Positions 22,650-34,925 of a stretch of 64,000 nucleotides of DNA are shown here, one piece after another. The notes beneath the pieces are model-generated. The model ran no database searches. It saw only the letters and a program-made list of their open reading frames with translations, and was not told where the DNA came from. The stretch is from Ailanthus altissimus (lineage: Eukaryota > Streptophyta > Magnoliopsida > Sapindales > Simaroubaceae): assembly GCA_946807835.1 (NCBI GenBank), contig OX327694.1, positions 7,328,001 through 7,392,000 on the forward strand, in the 5' to 3' direction. The position numbers and the translations under genes were made by a program. Within the stretch, counting starts at the first letter, position 1. Every line of letters starts with the position of its first letter.

Positions 22650-25600
22650 TTTTATTGAATATGTTTGGTCGTGATGTCATGTATTAAATGTTTTAGTGAT
22701 TTCTTTTTTTTTTTAAAGAGAAATATTTTAGTGAATATTTTGATTGGTCGTGTATTAAATGATTTAGTGTGATATTAATTATGGTTTTGTAGTGTTGGTG
22801 TAGGTGGGTGTTATGTTTGGGCTGGCATAGTACAAAACATTTTGTATAAGACCCAAGTACAACAGAAAAAAAAAATTCAACTTAACACGATTCAATTGTG
22901 TCGTTCTATGTTGACATGCAAGTTTAATTAATCGAATACTAATACTTTTATTTTTAAAAGGAAATTAAAAAAATTAAAAAAAAATTAAGTTTGTAAATAA
23001 TAGATAGTTTAATAGATATCAACTTATTTAAAATGTATTATGATTACTGTAATATAAATTTAACTTTTTATTTTTTATTTGTATTTAATAATTTTATATT
23101 TAAAATAATATCAATAAATTTTAATTTTAATTTTAAATTAATTATAACACAATTTTAGTTTGATATAGTTAATTTACAATTAATAATTTAAAATATCTTA
23201 AAAAATTAAAAATCAATTTGTGACCCATGATCTAATTACTTGGGCTGGATCAGTACGTTGGACCGCAATCTGCTAGTTGTTAGTTAGGTTAATAACGAGC
23301 AGGTAATTTTATTTCATCTAATTTTTACTTAAAACATTCAAATGACATATGCTAACTCACTTTTCGGTTTGGATATTTTTAAGCTACGTTGTTGAACTAT
23401 ATTAAGATTTTTTATCATCTACTTTAAGGTTATAATTATTTATTTAAAACTTTATTTCTTTAAAATAAATTACTTTCAAAGAATAAATAAATAAATAACC
23501 TAATCTTTGTTCAAAATTTCTCAATATAACATCGGAGGCAATCTTTATATGTTATTATTGAAGGAGATATTGCATAGTGTTATAATGATGACAAATCAAT
23601 TTATATTAAACTTTAATATTATTCATTTCAAAATTAATTTTTTTTTAAAGATAACATCAATTCAAAAAATAATTAATGTTAATATTTTTAACATTCAAGT
23701 TGTCACGTTGGTAGAGAATAGAGTGTTAAGATATGTGCTTATGTGTCATTCATGTTTGTATAAATACTTATTTGATAATATTTATACAATATATATATTT
23801 TATTAAAATGGTTAATACATTTTATTAAATGGTAATGATGCTTGTTACATTACAGACACTGTATAATTTAAAAGGATTCAAATATATTCTAAAATAATTT
23901 AGATTGGTGCTTAAAGTTAGTGAAAATGAGAATTATAATTGGTAGCAGTTAGCACTGCTAAAAGTTAGAAGGTTATAAGAGTTAGCGTGATCTAAAGAGT
24001 TAGAACCTTGTCTATAATAGGATAAAGACCTGATAGTACACTAGTAATGATATAAATACAAGTCTATTAATGAATTACTTTTATATAGATCAGTGTATAT
24101 CTATATCTACAGGGTACAGATGATTGTTCTTAACTGATCATAAGCTTAGAGCTCGTATAGACATACGAGTATTTAGTTAGGATTGAATACTGAACAAACT
24201 TATAAGAACCCTAATAGATATCCTATAAAACCATCAATGGTAGGTCATCGAGTTTAGTAGTATACGTGGTTCTTTAATCTGAACGCCAATGTGGACGTAT
24301 AAGTGATTCACCATACTTTGATTCCACGGATATCAGAGACCTTTAATGGTTTGACCGCTACGTGTTGCTTGGTGTGGTCTGATGCTCATAGAGTCTAGTA
24401 TGCGTAGATATAGAATCTATCAGCTTACATAGATGAGTTGTATATCCGATGCTTCGAGATTGTGTTTCAGAAAGGCTTACGGCCATGAGCAATGAACCCG
24501 AAAAAAGATTTTTTCACAAGGTTGAACAATATAATAAAAGTGTTTGTTTATATTATTCATCGAGACACAAATTTGAAGATAATATTAGATGAGCACTAGG
24601 GATTTGATTATGCCAGTTTATATCCCTGCTCATCTAGAGTATAAGTGACGGAAGGATTATACGTATACGTACTGACCTCAGCTTGTATGGTCTAACGCGC
24701 TAATTTGTAATATCTATGATGTGTGCGTGGGGCATCGATCATGAACTTGTAAAATAGTTCTATCTGACAAATCATGTATGAACTTAGAAAGTTTCATAAT
24801 ATGAAGTGTATTCGTTGTGCACTGGGACAGCATACCGAATTGAATAGTTCAATCCAGTAAAATTCAACAAAATCAAATATTTGTTTCAGAGACTCTTAGA
24901 ATGCGTGCATATTAATACTTAAGTGTTAAGTACGATTAATTAGATAACAACTGTTATTGATCAATTAAATGGTGACATGTGGCTCATGGTGAGTCCTCGG
25001 TTAAGTTAATTCGAGCGTGAGTTTGGTGGAACCTACATTAAATTAGATGAAAGTATTTTGGTAATTTCACATATAATTATTTAAGAGTTAAATAATTAAG
25101 ATATTTTAATATTGTAATAATTAAATAATATGAATAACTCAATCATAATTAAAAGTTAAGTAAAATTGAGTTAATGATTATTTAATTATTATATTATATT
25201 AAAATATAAATATATTAGATATTTTAATAAAAATTGGTTGCCAAATTCACTTAACCTAATCGGTCAATTAAATATAATTTTATCATAATTAAATTAAGTA
25301 AATAGTATACATATAAATATATGTGTGAATTGAAACAAAACATTAAATAAAAGAACTTTTGCTTTGTTTTGGTCTGCCATAGAAAAAGAAAAAAAAAGAG
25401 AGAAAATTATTTTCTTGTTTCTTATTCATCTTCTTTTCATTAGGATCTTAAGTCATTAAAGTAAGATACAAGTTTTTTCATTGTCGATCAATAACTGATT
25501 AAAGTGAGAACAAAAAGTTTGAGAGTTTAAAATGTTGAACCCATTTATTGGATAGGGCTGTTGTACTAATTGATCAAACTCACCATAGTTGATCACGGAA

Positions 25601-26470
25601 ATTGTGAACAAGCTACACTTCGAATAGATTCCTGATTCATTAATCTAAAGGTTTATTAAGGTAAAATTTTCAATTAATTTTTAATTTAATTAAATGTTTA
25701 AAATGTGTTCATAATATGCTTTAATTACTTTCTCTGCAGATTTAATACATATATATATGTGATGTATATATATTGATTACGAACGTAAATACCATATGTA
25801 TATATTGTATTTTAATCGTTACTGGTATAAAAAAAGTCTCTTTATTGATATAGAGAATTAGCAATAGTATAAAAAGATGAAATTGAATTGAATTTAAATC
25901 TCTCTAATTATACTACAAAAAGATAGAAAAGTTTCTAAAATAACATAAAATATTTGACATGATCATGGGGGTAGATTAGATTGAAGTATTAGAATGGAGA
26001 TGAAGGTGTTAACTTTTTGAGCAAGGTACTTAAGTTAGTTTTACTAAAAATTAAGGTCGTTAAAGAGTATGTAGGGCTTTTTGTAAAATGCAAAATTCAG
26101 TGGGATGTTGGTTGGAGAACCACGGCCTGCCTTTGTTATTTACTATCTGAATTTACAAAAAATTCTTACCTCTAACCTAAACCTAATATTCTATTCTTCA
26201 TCTAATTTTCTTGGATTTTTATACGTGCGTTAAATAAAACAAAAAAAAAGAAGAAAAAATTGAAATCAATCAATGTTAATTAATTATTTGCTCGGGCATC
26301 ATCGATTTGGAATTTTCTTTGATAATTTCTAGAACATTTGAATTTTCTTTTTTTGTGGACTAGCATTTATTAAGCTCAAGTCACAATCCATATACAACAA
26401 TTGCTTAATCATTTTTCTTTAATTTCTTCTATAAACAGCATATTGGAGAGTATAGTTTGATATTTCAATA
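22650..26470 (+). repeat. Copy B of the 2.15-kb duplication, carrying a 2.1-kb insertion
   Basis: It follows copy A directly and repeats its order. It is split at 23723/25824 by an LTR-like element absent from copy A, so the insertion came after the duplication, or was lost from A without trace. Confidence 0.85.
23724..25823 (+). mobile_element. Second copy of the 2.1-kb LTR-like element
   Basis: It starts TGTTAAGATATGTGCTTATG and aligns with 6336-8448 through its length, with considerable divergence. The empty site is preserved in copy A near 21553, which fixes the insertion point. The 5 bases before it are TAGAG; the bases after the estimated end are GGTAT, so no TSD is confirmed for this copy. 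No coding sequence. Confidence 0.7.
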
Positions 26471-27293
26471 ATTTTTATTAGAATTTGTAATTTAAAATAA
26501 TGTTTGTGCATAATTTTGAATTAAAAATTAATGAAAAATCATCACAAATTTGAGTACACGAACGACATACAAAAAATAAGTAAAATATAGAGTCAATAAC
26601 AAGAAGATGTGTAAAAATATAAGTAGAATGTTCCAATTCTAACGCTTCAGCGTTAGAGGACAGAATGTTCCAGGAAAGATTCTAAAAGGCCCAACGTCTT
26701 AGCGTTGGTTTTAAAACACTCAGGCATTGGTTCAAACGCTCTAACTGTGGTTGACAAAAATCTCGGCATTAGTTTGAAGTTGTATTCACCGCTCTAATAT
26801 TGAGTACAGAGTGTTGCAACATTACCCGAATGAGAAAGTCTATTTTTAACTCAAATTGACTTCTTTGAATATATTTGAACTCTCACACATATAAATTTTA
26901 TTTCTAACTAAGTTTAGGGTTTCTAAAGATGTTTTGTACATTATATAAATTGTTTTAACCCCTTAAAATTAATTAAACATTAAAGACGTAAACATAAGAG
27001 AGAATAAAGAGTTAAGTGCGTACTAAGTGCTAAGTACGCGAGAGTGTAACTATAAAATCACTTGAGTACTAAGTGTGCAAGAAAGTGGTGATAGATTCTT
27101 TAAAAGAGAGCTCTGGGTATTCTTATATTCCTTGGTTAAATATCTTATTGTTAGATTTAGGTGATCTGTGAGATACTGAGTGATTTGAAAGATCTAAGTG
27201 ATCTAGAAGATAATTAGTGATCTAAAAGTTATTTATAAATCATTAATAAAAGAAGTTAAATCATTGATTTATTGTAGACGTAGACATTTATTA
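26470..27293 (+). repeat. First LTR of a head-to-tail LTR dimer
   Basis: This is a copia-type LTR with a U3 cassette (26636-26830), TATA-like ACATTATATAAATTG near 26940, and U5 ending GTAGACGTAGACATTTATTA. It breaks off at AGAAACCA (about 27293), where the second copy begins at a point inside its U3. Confidence 0.75.
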
Positions 27294-28220
27294 GAAACCA
27301 ATAAAAAGTCATCATGAAGTCGAGTATGCAAATGACATACGAGGAGTGAGTAAAATGAAGAGTCGAAAATAAAGAGAGGTGTAAAAATACAAGTGGGACG
27401 TTTTAATCTGAACGCCTTAGCATTAGAAGACAGAACATCCCACTGAAGATTTTAAAAGGCCCAATGCTCTTAGAACACCCCAATGTTGGTTCAAATGCTC
27501 CAATGGTGGTCAACGAACATCCCGACATTAGCCTGAAGTTGCATTTACAGCCCCAGCATTATATACAGAATGTTGCAACGTTGCATGAACGAAAAAGTCA
27601 ATTTTTAACTCAAATTGACTTCTTTGAATGGATTTGAACTCTCACATGTATAAACTCTTATTCCAATTAAGTTTAAAGTTTCTAAGGATACTTTGTGCAC
27701 TATATAAACCATTGTAACTCCTTAAAATTAATTAAGCATTAAAAATATAAACATAAGAGAGAATAGAGAGCTAGGCACGCAATAAGTGCTGAGTGTACGA
27801 AAGTGTAACTATAAGATCACTTGAGTACTGAGTGTGTAAGAGAGTGATGATAGATCCTTCGAGAGAAAGTTCTGGCTATTCTTATATTCCTTGATTAAAT
27901 CTTTTATTGTTAGATCTAAGTTATTTATGAGATATAAAGTGATCTGGAAGATCTAAGTGATCTAGAAGATAGTTAATGATCTAAGAATTTTTTATAAATT
28001 ATTAATAAACGAAATTAGATTGTGGACCTACCGTGGACATAGGCGTTTGTTGCCGAACCATGTACATCTTGTATATTGTGATTTATTTTCTTTATTTTTA
28101 TTTTTTTGTTGATCTTTTATATTTTTAAATATTTTTTAGTGAAGTTTTTATCCATGTATAAAATTCTTAAGGTATTAAATACAAAGTTATAGTAGTATTA
28201 AGACGCATAAAAACTTAACA
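27294..28220 (+). repeat. Second LTR of the dimer, with complete 3' end
   Basis: It repeats the first LTR from AAAAAGTCATCATGAAG onward, with TATA-like CACTATATAAACC near 27700. It continues past the point where the first copy stops, through GTGGACATAGGCGTTTGTTG and CCGAACCATGTACATCTTG, to a probable end at AAACTTAACA (28220). The U5 wording is typical of Tork-type copia LTRs. Confidence 0.7.
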
Positions 28221-29022
28221 ATAGAGTAATGCAAAGACTAATTCCTAAATTGAATTAATACTAAAATTAATTTCATGCAACAAACTAATATTAAAGTTGA
28301 GAATAGAGCTTTAATACCTCAACAAAATAATATCAAATTTGAGACTAAATTAATACTTAAATAGTACTATATTAAAGAGCATATCATCTTACCATAAACA
28401 GAGTATTTGTAATATGAAAACTCTGCAAGTGAATTAGCTAGATTTGATTCCAAGTTTCTCGACATCATTTCACTTTATTGTCAATATAGAATAATCCCAT
28501 TTTACTTCAGTTTTGAAAAACATCTTAGGAAAGGTGAATGTACAGTTAATCGTCAATCATTACCCCATCCGTTTGATTTTTTTTTTTTTCATTTATTCGT
28601 TTCAATTACTAAGACAATTAAGAAACATATTCCCATATTTCTCTTTGAAGGCTCGAAATTAAATAGGGAGAGAAGTATAGTGATCTGAATTCATTTACGA
28701 CCTACAAATATAGGTGTGAGAAAGTTCAACTAACCTCGACTTCCAACATGTTATTTGATTTTTCTAGCATATCTTATATTGAAAATTGACTATAAACTCG
28801 ATTATTTTCGTTAAATACCTACTTACTCTACGTTATTTTAAATTATCCCAAAAATACCCTAATAGCTAAATTAATATAACATTACTATCATTTTATACTT
28901 ATAGGAGAGTTTTTACATAATTTAAAATAAATGTAGAACTAAGCAAGTAATTCTAGAAATAACAGTGGAGGGTCAAATATAATTTCTCCCTTGTATTTTA
29001 ATTCTTTTTTCGATTAGAAATT
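28221..29022. other. AT-rich sequence, nothing recognised
   Basis: No gene, repeat partner or clear structural signal was found in this interval. Confidence 0.5.
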
Positions 29023-30022
29023 TGTTAAAAATTAGTGATTTAACAATTTTATATAAGTAAGAATTGAGATGAATATCAAGAACAGAATCATTATAAAAAT
29101 TAAGTACACAATATGTATACAAGGGATGAGTAAAATGAAAAGACAAAAGAATGAGTATTATTTATGTGGTGATATTGTTCACGAAGAGCACTGTGCAGTA
29201 GTGGTGACGGATATTATTCATCGGGGTACTGTTCATCAGGCCACTATTTTGCATTAATTACTGTTCATCCAGTTACTATTTATGCCGCTACTTTAGGGTA
29301 TTTCGTATTTTGGCTCAATTGACTTCTTTAAATGGGATGAGGACTCTTACAAGTAAAGACTCTTATTTCAATTAAGTTTAGGATTTGTAAGAGTGTTTTA
29401 TTCACTATATAAATCCTTCTAAACACAAAAAAGGGACAAGCATCTAAAGTTTCAAGATGTAACCATAAGAGAAAATAGAGGAGTTAGGTGGAGTTAGGTA
29501 GGCACTAAATGCGTGGTGCACTAAGATGTAACATTTGGGGAGTATTTTATTTTGATTCTTAAGTGAACAAGAATCAAAAGAAACATCATAGATCCTTTTG
29601 GCTTAGATGCTCGGATAATTCTTGTATTCCTTATAAAAATTTCTTATGAGGAAATACTAAGAGGTTTTGGGGAGTCATGGTAATTAAGGTCTATACTTAG
29701 AGGTCTTTATGGGAGATACTAATGAGTCTTATGGGATCATTGATGATGTAAGAAGATACTTAGTGATCTATATCAATAATAAGAAGCTGGATCATGGATC
29801 TTCTGTGAATGTAGGCAATTTTAGACCGAACTACGTATATCTTGTGTCTTGTTGATTGGTTTGTATTATTTATCATTATTGGTGTGTTGATCTTACGTGT
29901 TTTTACTTATAGTGTGAGTTATGATTTTTCGCTGCGCATAGAATAAAAATAGCATCAAAGTTGTGACTTAATTAATGTCATAAGGGTGTCAAACTAAAGT
30001 ACATGACTCGATATCCGCAATA
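29023..30022 (+). mobile_element. Solo copia-type LTR (about 1.0 kb)
   Basis: It begins TGTTAAAAATTAGTG and ends GATATCCGCAATA, matching the start and end of the LTR at 31717-32733. The flanks are AAATT (29018-29022) and AACTT (30023-30027), a TSD with one mismatch. It has TATA-like CACTATATAAATCC at about 29404, and a U3 cassette of TACTGTTCAT-type motifs at 29170-29285. There is no internal retrotransposon sequence beside it. Confidence 0.75.
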
Positions 30023-30667
30023 AACTTTTTTTTTTGTTTGAAAAAGATTGTTTGAGAAAATTTTAGAAACACCTGTTGGAATACTATCTAATAAAATTAT
30101 ATTTCATATTTAAATTTTTTTTAATTACATTATTACTATTGTTAGACAATATACAAATTACAAATTAAATTATATAAATATATAATTTTATTAAATGAAT
30201 ATAAAAGTAATGAGATATTATATGCACACTTTATGTAAGAAGAGTCATTATGTTTGTGTTGTATTTATTTTTAATTTCGTTTTTTTTTTGTCAACATAAT
30301 TTCTTAATATACGACACCAACTTGTTGCTACTGCTTTCCATTACGTGTAAGCCAGAAACTCAATCCATATTTGTTACATCTTCCTTTTCATTTTACCTCT
30401 TTTTGCATGTATTCATGCTCTTTTTAAGTGTCAAAAACTTGAAGCAATATAATTATAAGTTGACATATAAACCAAAAGAAACGATTAGGTCAAATATCAA
30501 TATCTTTTTAATAACTCAAATATTGATGAAACCACCTCCCATTAATATAAAATATGTCTCCAAACTTGCGTAGTGAATAAAAAGAGTGAAAGCAGGCCAA
30601 AGAAGTAAGGGACAGAGACAAATGGATATCAGATTTTGTGAATGTAGAATAAGTTAAAATTAGGCAT
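30023..30667. other. AT-rich sequence, nothing recognised
   Basis: One open frame of 107 codons lies here but has no family motif and AT-rich composition like its surroundings; I do not call a gene. Confidence 0.5.
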
Positions 30668-31594
30668 ATCTCATTATATATATTTCCTCTTGTTACATGC
30701 ATATGATTTTGGATTTGTAGTTTTGCAATAATGGCTTTCTTTCTTGGTTTTAATATAGTGGACACAACGATATTAATAAATATAAAAAAATAATAATATT
30801 TATTGAAAAATTAGTGATTCAATAATTTTGATTAGATAAAAATTGAGATAAATACTAAAGTGGAGAGTTACAAGAAGTCTAAAATGTGTGGGACACATAT
30901 AGAGAAGTCTAGGACGTGTGGGACACAAAATGGAAAGTGAAACGGGACTTAAAGACGCAAAGGAAAAGAAGGAATCGCGGGGAGCTGACCAGCGTCGCAG
31001 CGCCCAGGGATGAGCGCCGCGGTGCTCAACACAGCAGACCAGCGCCGCAGCATTGGGCACGAGAAGGGCCAGCGCCGCGGCCCCCAGGGACGAGCATCGC
31101 GGCGCCAGAACGCGTGGAAAAGTCCGTTTTGGTTCGAGATTTTGAGTTTTTGAGAAGTTTTGAACTTCCAAAACAAGTGGAATCTTACTCCAACAAGGAA
31201 TTGGATTTGTAGGCACGAAATACACCCTATATAAACACTTGTAAATCCTTGTTTAAGATTAAGTATTTAAGGTTTCAAGATGTAACCATAAGAGAGAATA
31301 GAGGAGCTAGGTAGACACTAAGTGCATGGTGCAGTATGGTGTAACCTTGGGAGGTGTTTTCTTCTTTAAGTTCTTTGGGTGAATAAAAGAGAAACACCAT
31401 AGATCCTTTTAGCTTAGATGCTCGGGCTATTTTTATGTTTCTTGTAAAAATCTCTTATGAGGAGATACGAAGAAGTCTTAGGAAGTTATGGTGATCAAGG
31501 GTAGATACTTAGAGATCTCTATGGGAGATACTAAGGGGTCTTGTGGGATCATTGATGATGTAAGAAGATACTTTGTGATATATTTCAATAGTAA
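30668..31594 (+). repeat. First copy of a 916-bp tandem duplication (flank plus truncated LTR)
   Basis: TGTTACATGC at 30691 recurs at 31607, a period of 916 bp, and identity is very high through flank and LTR. This copy holds a flank (about 30680-30800) and an LTR from 30801 that stops at 31594 within U5 and joins directly to the next flank copy. The LTR has TATA-like CCCTATATAAACAC near 31228 and a GC-rich cassette at 30980-31105. Confidence 0.9.
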
Positions 31595-32733
31595 GATATT
31601 TCCTTTTGTTACATGCATATGATTTTGGATTTGTAGTTTTGCAATAATGGTTTTCTTTCTTGGTTTTAATATAGTGGACACAACGATATTAATAAATATA
31701 AAAAAATAATAATATCTATTGAAAAATTGGTGATTCAACAATCTTGATTGGATAAAAATTGAGATGAATACTAAAGTGGAGAGTTACAAGAAGTTTAGAA
31801 CGTGTGGGACACGTATAGAGAAGTTTAGGACGTGTGGGACACGAAAGGGGAAGTAAAATGGGACTCAAAGACGCGAAGAAAAAAAAGGAATCGCAAGGAG
31901 CTGACCAGCGTCGCGGCGCCCAGGGATGAGCGCCGCGGCGCGCAACACAGCAGACCAGCGCCGCAGCACTAGGCACGAGAAGGGCCAGCGCCGCGGCCCC
32001 CACGAACGAGCATCGCGGCGCCAGAACGTGTGGAAAAGTCCGTTTTGGTTCGAGATTTTGAGTTTTTGAGAAGTTTTGGACTTCCAAAACAAGTGGAATC
32101 TTACTCCAACAAGGAATAGGATTTGTAGGCACAAAATACACCCTATATAAACACTTGTAAACCCTTGTTTAAGATTAAGTATTTAAGGTTTCAAGATGTA
32201 ACCATAAGAGAGAATAGAAGAGTTTGGTAGGCATTAAGTGCGTGGTGCACTATGGTGTAACCTTGAGAGGTGTTTTCTTCTTTAGGTTCTTTGGGTGAAT
32301 AAAAGAGAAACACCATAGATCTTTTTGGCTTAGATGCTCGGGCTATTCTTGTGTTCCTTGTAAAAATCTCTTATGAGGAGATACGAAGAGGTCTTAGGGA
32401 GTCATGGTGATCAAGGGTAGATACTTAGAGGTCTCTATGAGAGATACTAAGGGGTCTTGTGGGATCATTGATGATGTAAGAAGATACTTTGTGATCTATT
32501 TCAATAGTAAGAAGCTGGATCATGGATCCTCCGTGGACATAGGCAATTTGGGCTGAACTATGTATATCTTGTGTCTTATGATTGATTTGTTTTCTTTATC
32601 TTAATTGGTGTGTTATGTGTTCTTACTTATGGTGTGAGTTATAGTTTTTCGCTGCGTATAGGGTATCAAGGTTGTGACTTAGTTGATGCCATAGGGGTAT
32701 CAAATTAAAGTGCATAGCGTGATATCCGTAACA
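31595..32733 (+). mobile_element. Second copy: flank plus complete solo LTR (31717-32733) with perfect TSD
   Basis: The LTR runs from TATTGAAAAATTGG (31717; a TGTTGA-type start changed by one base) to GATATCCGTAACA (32733), 1017 bp. ATATC flanks it on both sides (31712-31716 and 32734-32738). The equivalent of the left TSD in the first copy is ATATT. This shows that the solo LTR formed first and that the flank plus the 5' four-fifths of the LTR was then duplicated in tandem. Confidence 0.88.
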
Positions 32734-32854
32734 ATATCGTATTAAGATATTGACTTTTTTTATAAAAAAAAAAGAAGGAATTTAAATTCGAAAAGTTGGA
32801 GTAAATGTATTAGATTATTAATATAAGTATATATTGAAATATTGACTGTTATTA

Positions 32855-33978
32855 GGAGTAGAATTGTTGCAAAGCTTAAGGGGGCTATGACCCTCCCGCT
32901 AAACACAACAGTTCTCTTAAATTTGTGTGTATATGTATAATTTTTTAATGTTAAAATATTTATTTAGCCCCTCAATTTTTATTTTATTTTTTTTATATTT
33001 AATGGATTAAATTGTTAATTAAAAAAAGTTATTCATACTAGCATTAAATACTTGTTTTTAATATATTATTTAATATTCAAACAATATCTCATTTTTCTTC
33101 ATTTTAACATCTTTTTCTTATAAAATATAATTTTTAATTTATAAGTGTCCCTATTTTTATATTTGTCAATTTCATTATCTTATCTTAATATAAAAAATAT
33201 ATATTTATAGGTAGTTCTTAATACAAAATAGTTTTATCTTATAATTCTTTTCCTACATGAAAGATAAAATACATATTTAATACAAATAAATTTTATACTT
33301 ATAATTCTATTCCTACATGAAAAAGAATATTTTCAATTCAACTTATATAAATAGACTCACAATTATGGAACATCATACATTAGTGATTTTATCTTCTCTT
33401 CAAATTTGTGTCACTATTTTAATTTAACTTATATAAATAGATTCTCAATTATGAACTATAATACATTAGTGATTTTATCTTCTCTTTAAATTTGTGTCAA
33501 ACTCTTCTTCTTAATTCAAAGGCAAAGAAAAAAAATCTCTAAGAAATAAGTAAATTAGAATATTTAAAATTTTAATAATTTAGTTTATATATTAGTTAGT
33601 TTTTTAATATCTTACTATTATAGCTTTATATGTAATTTTTTTTTATAGATCTTGATATTTATTCTTTTGTTGTAAATTTATTAATTTTAAGATATAAATT
33701 TATTTTTACGAATAATATAATACACGTTTATTATTTAATATTTTATTTTTTTTCCTTGTGGTAAAGTCATCTACAATTAATCAATTTTAAGAATGAAACA
33801 CTAAAATTTTAAAAATCTATATACCATCACTAATTTTTAAAATTATGCTAAAGTTTCCAACAACTTTTTTTTAATTCATCTATTACTAATATGGAATAAA
33901 AATATTATTTTATTTTATTAAATTTAAATTTTATGTTATAATTTGGTCCCTCAAAGCTCAAATCCTAATTTTGCCACT
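32855..33978. mobile_element. hAT-like non-autonomous DNA transposon (1.1 kb)
   Basis: The flanks share an 11-bp direct repeat, GACTGTTATTA (32844-32854 and 33979-33989); hAT elements make 8-bp duplications, so some of this is chance or terminal overlap. The right end read in reverse starts AGTGGCAAAATTAGGATTTG and carries GAGCTTTGAGGGACC, the pattern of a common plant hAT family. The left end (GTTGCAAAGCTTAAGGGGGC) is a decayed version. The interior has a direct duplication around 33340-33490 (TTAGTGATTTTATCTTCTCT twice). No transposase. Confidence 0.65.
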
Positions 33979-34194
33979 GACTGTTATTATTAAATTATAC
34001 AAACAAATGATGAGTTTTATTAATTAGAGAGGTGTTTAAAAGCGTATTGTTATAATAAAGTTTTCATTTAAAAGTATTTCTTACAAACTATGCAACAATA
34101 GTGAAGTTTATCAATAGTTTTATAATAAAAAAAATACTTAGCTCTATCACATTAACTTAAAGAAGAAAAAAAGACACTTAAAATAGTAGGCAGC

Positions 34195-34925
34195 GTAGAA
34201 CGGATTGCCTCAACAATCAAGAGGCTTGCAAAACTTATATATTAAGTTAATTGGGATTAATAAATATTTAAAATTAAAAAAAAATCAAGAATGAACTGCC
34301 ACAAAACTTGTATGTTAAATTAATTGGGATTAATAAATATGTAAAAAGAATAAACAAATCGTTTTTTATTAAAAAAAAAAGTAAATTTGGTTCTAGCAAA
34401 AATATTCTTAAATGTACTCTAAAAATAAATAAGAGGCTCTAAAGACTTCTATGTTAAGTTAATTGGATATTCAAGAGGAAGAAGAAAATTTTAAGGAAAC
34501 AAAATTAGTAGACTTATATATTAAGTTAATATTGATTAATAAAGTAAAATATCAAAAAAAGAAAAAAAATATTAAAAAAAAATCAGATTAAGAGGCCCGA
34601 AGACTTCCATGTTAATTAAGTCTTGTAGGCAACAGCACTAATATATTACCTCTCATCACCACCCCCTATTACATGCATCTCTCCAACATCCTTCTCTCTC
34701 GAGGTTAAAAATGTGAAGGTGCCTTGAAAAAAAAATCAGATTAAGAGGCCCGAAAACTTGAATGTTAATTAACTTAAATTAAGATTGTTGAATATTTAAA
34801 AGAATAAACTAAAATTTAAGAAAAAAAATTAATAATTTTAAACTCGCATGTTAAGTTGACTGGAATTAATGAATATTTAAAAGAATAAAAAAATTACGAA
34901 AAAAATAATAATAAATGGAAGCATT
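34195..34925. repeat. Diverged tandem repeats with 'TGTTAAGTTAATTGG' core
   Basis: The core 'acttgtatgttaaattaattgg' type recurs in variant form at about 34231, 34307, 34447, 34511, 34604, 34757 and 34844, usually after a purine-rich 'AGAGGC(C/T)C' and before a poly-A run. Two units share AAATCAGATTAAGAGGCCCG (34579 and 34732). Spacing is irregular. Function unknown. Confidence 0.6.

Noticed and set aside
30800..32141. Several long frames on both strands (for example 141 codons on the minus strand, in both copies) rich in Ala, Arg and Pro
   Set aside because: They lie wholly within LTRs and are open because of the GC-rich palindromic cassette; the same frame in both copies follows from the 916-bp duplication, not from coding constraint.
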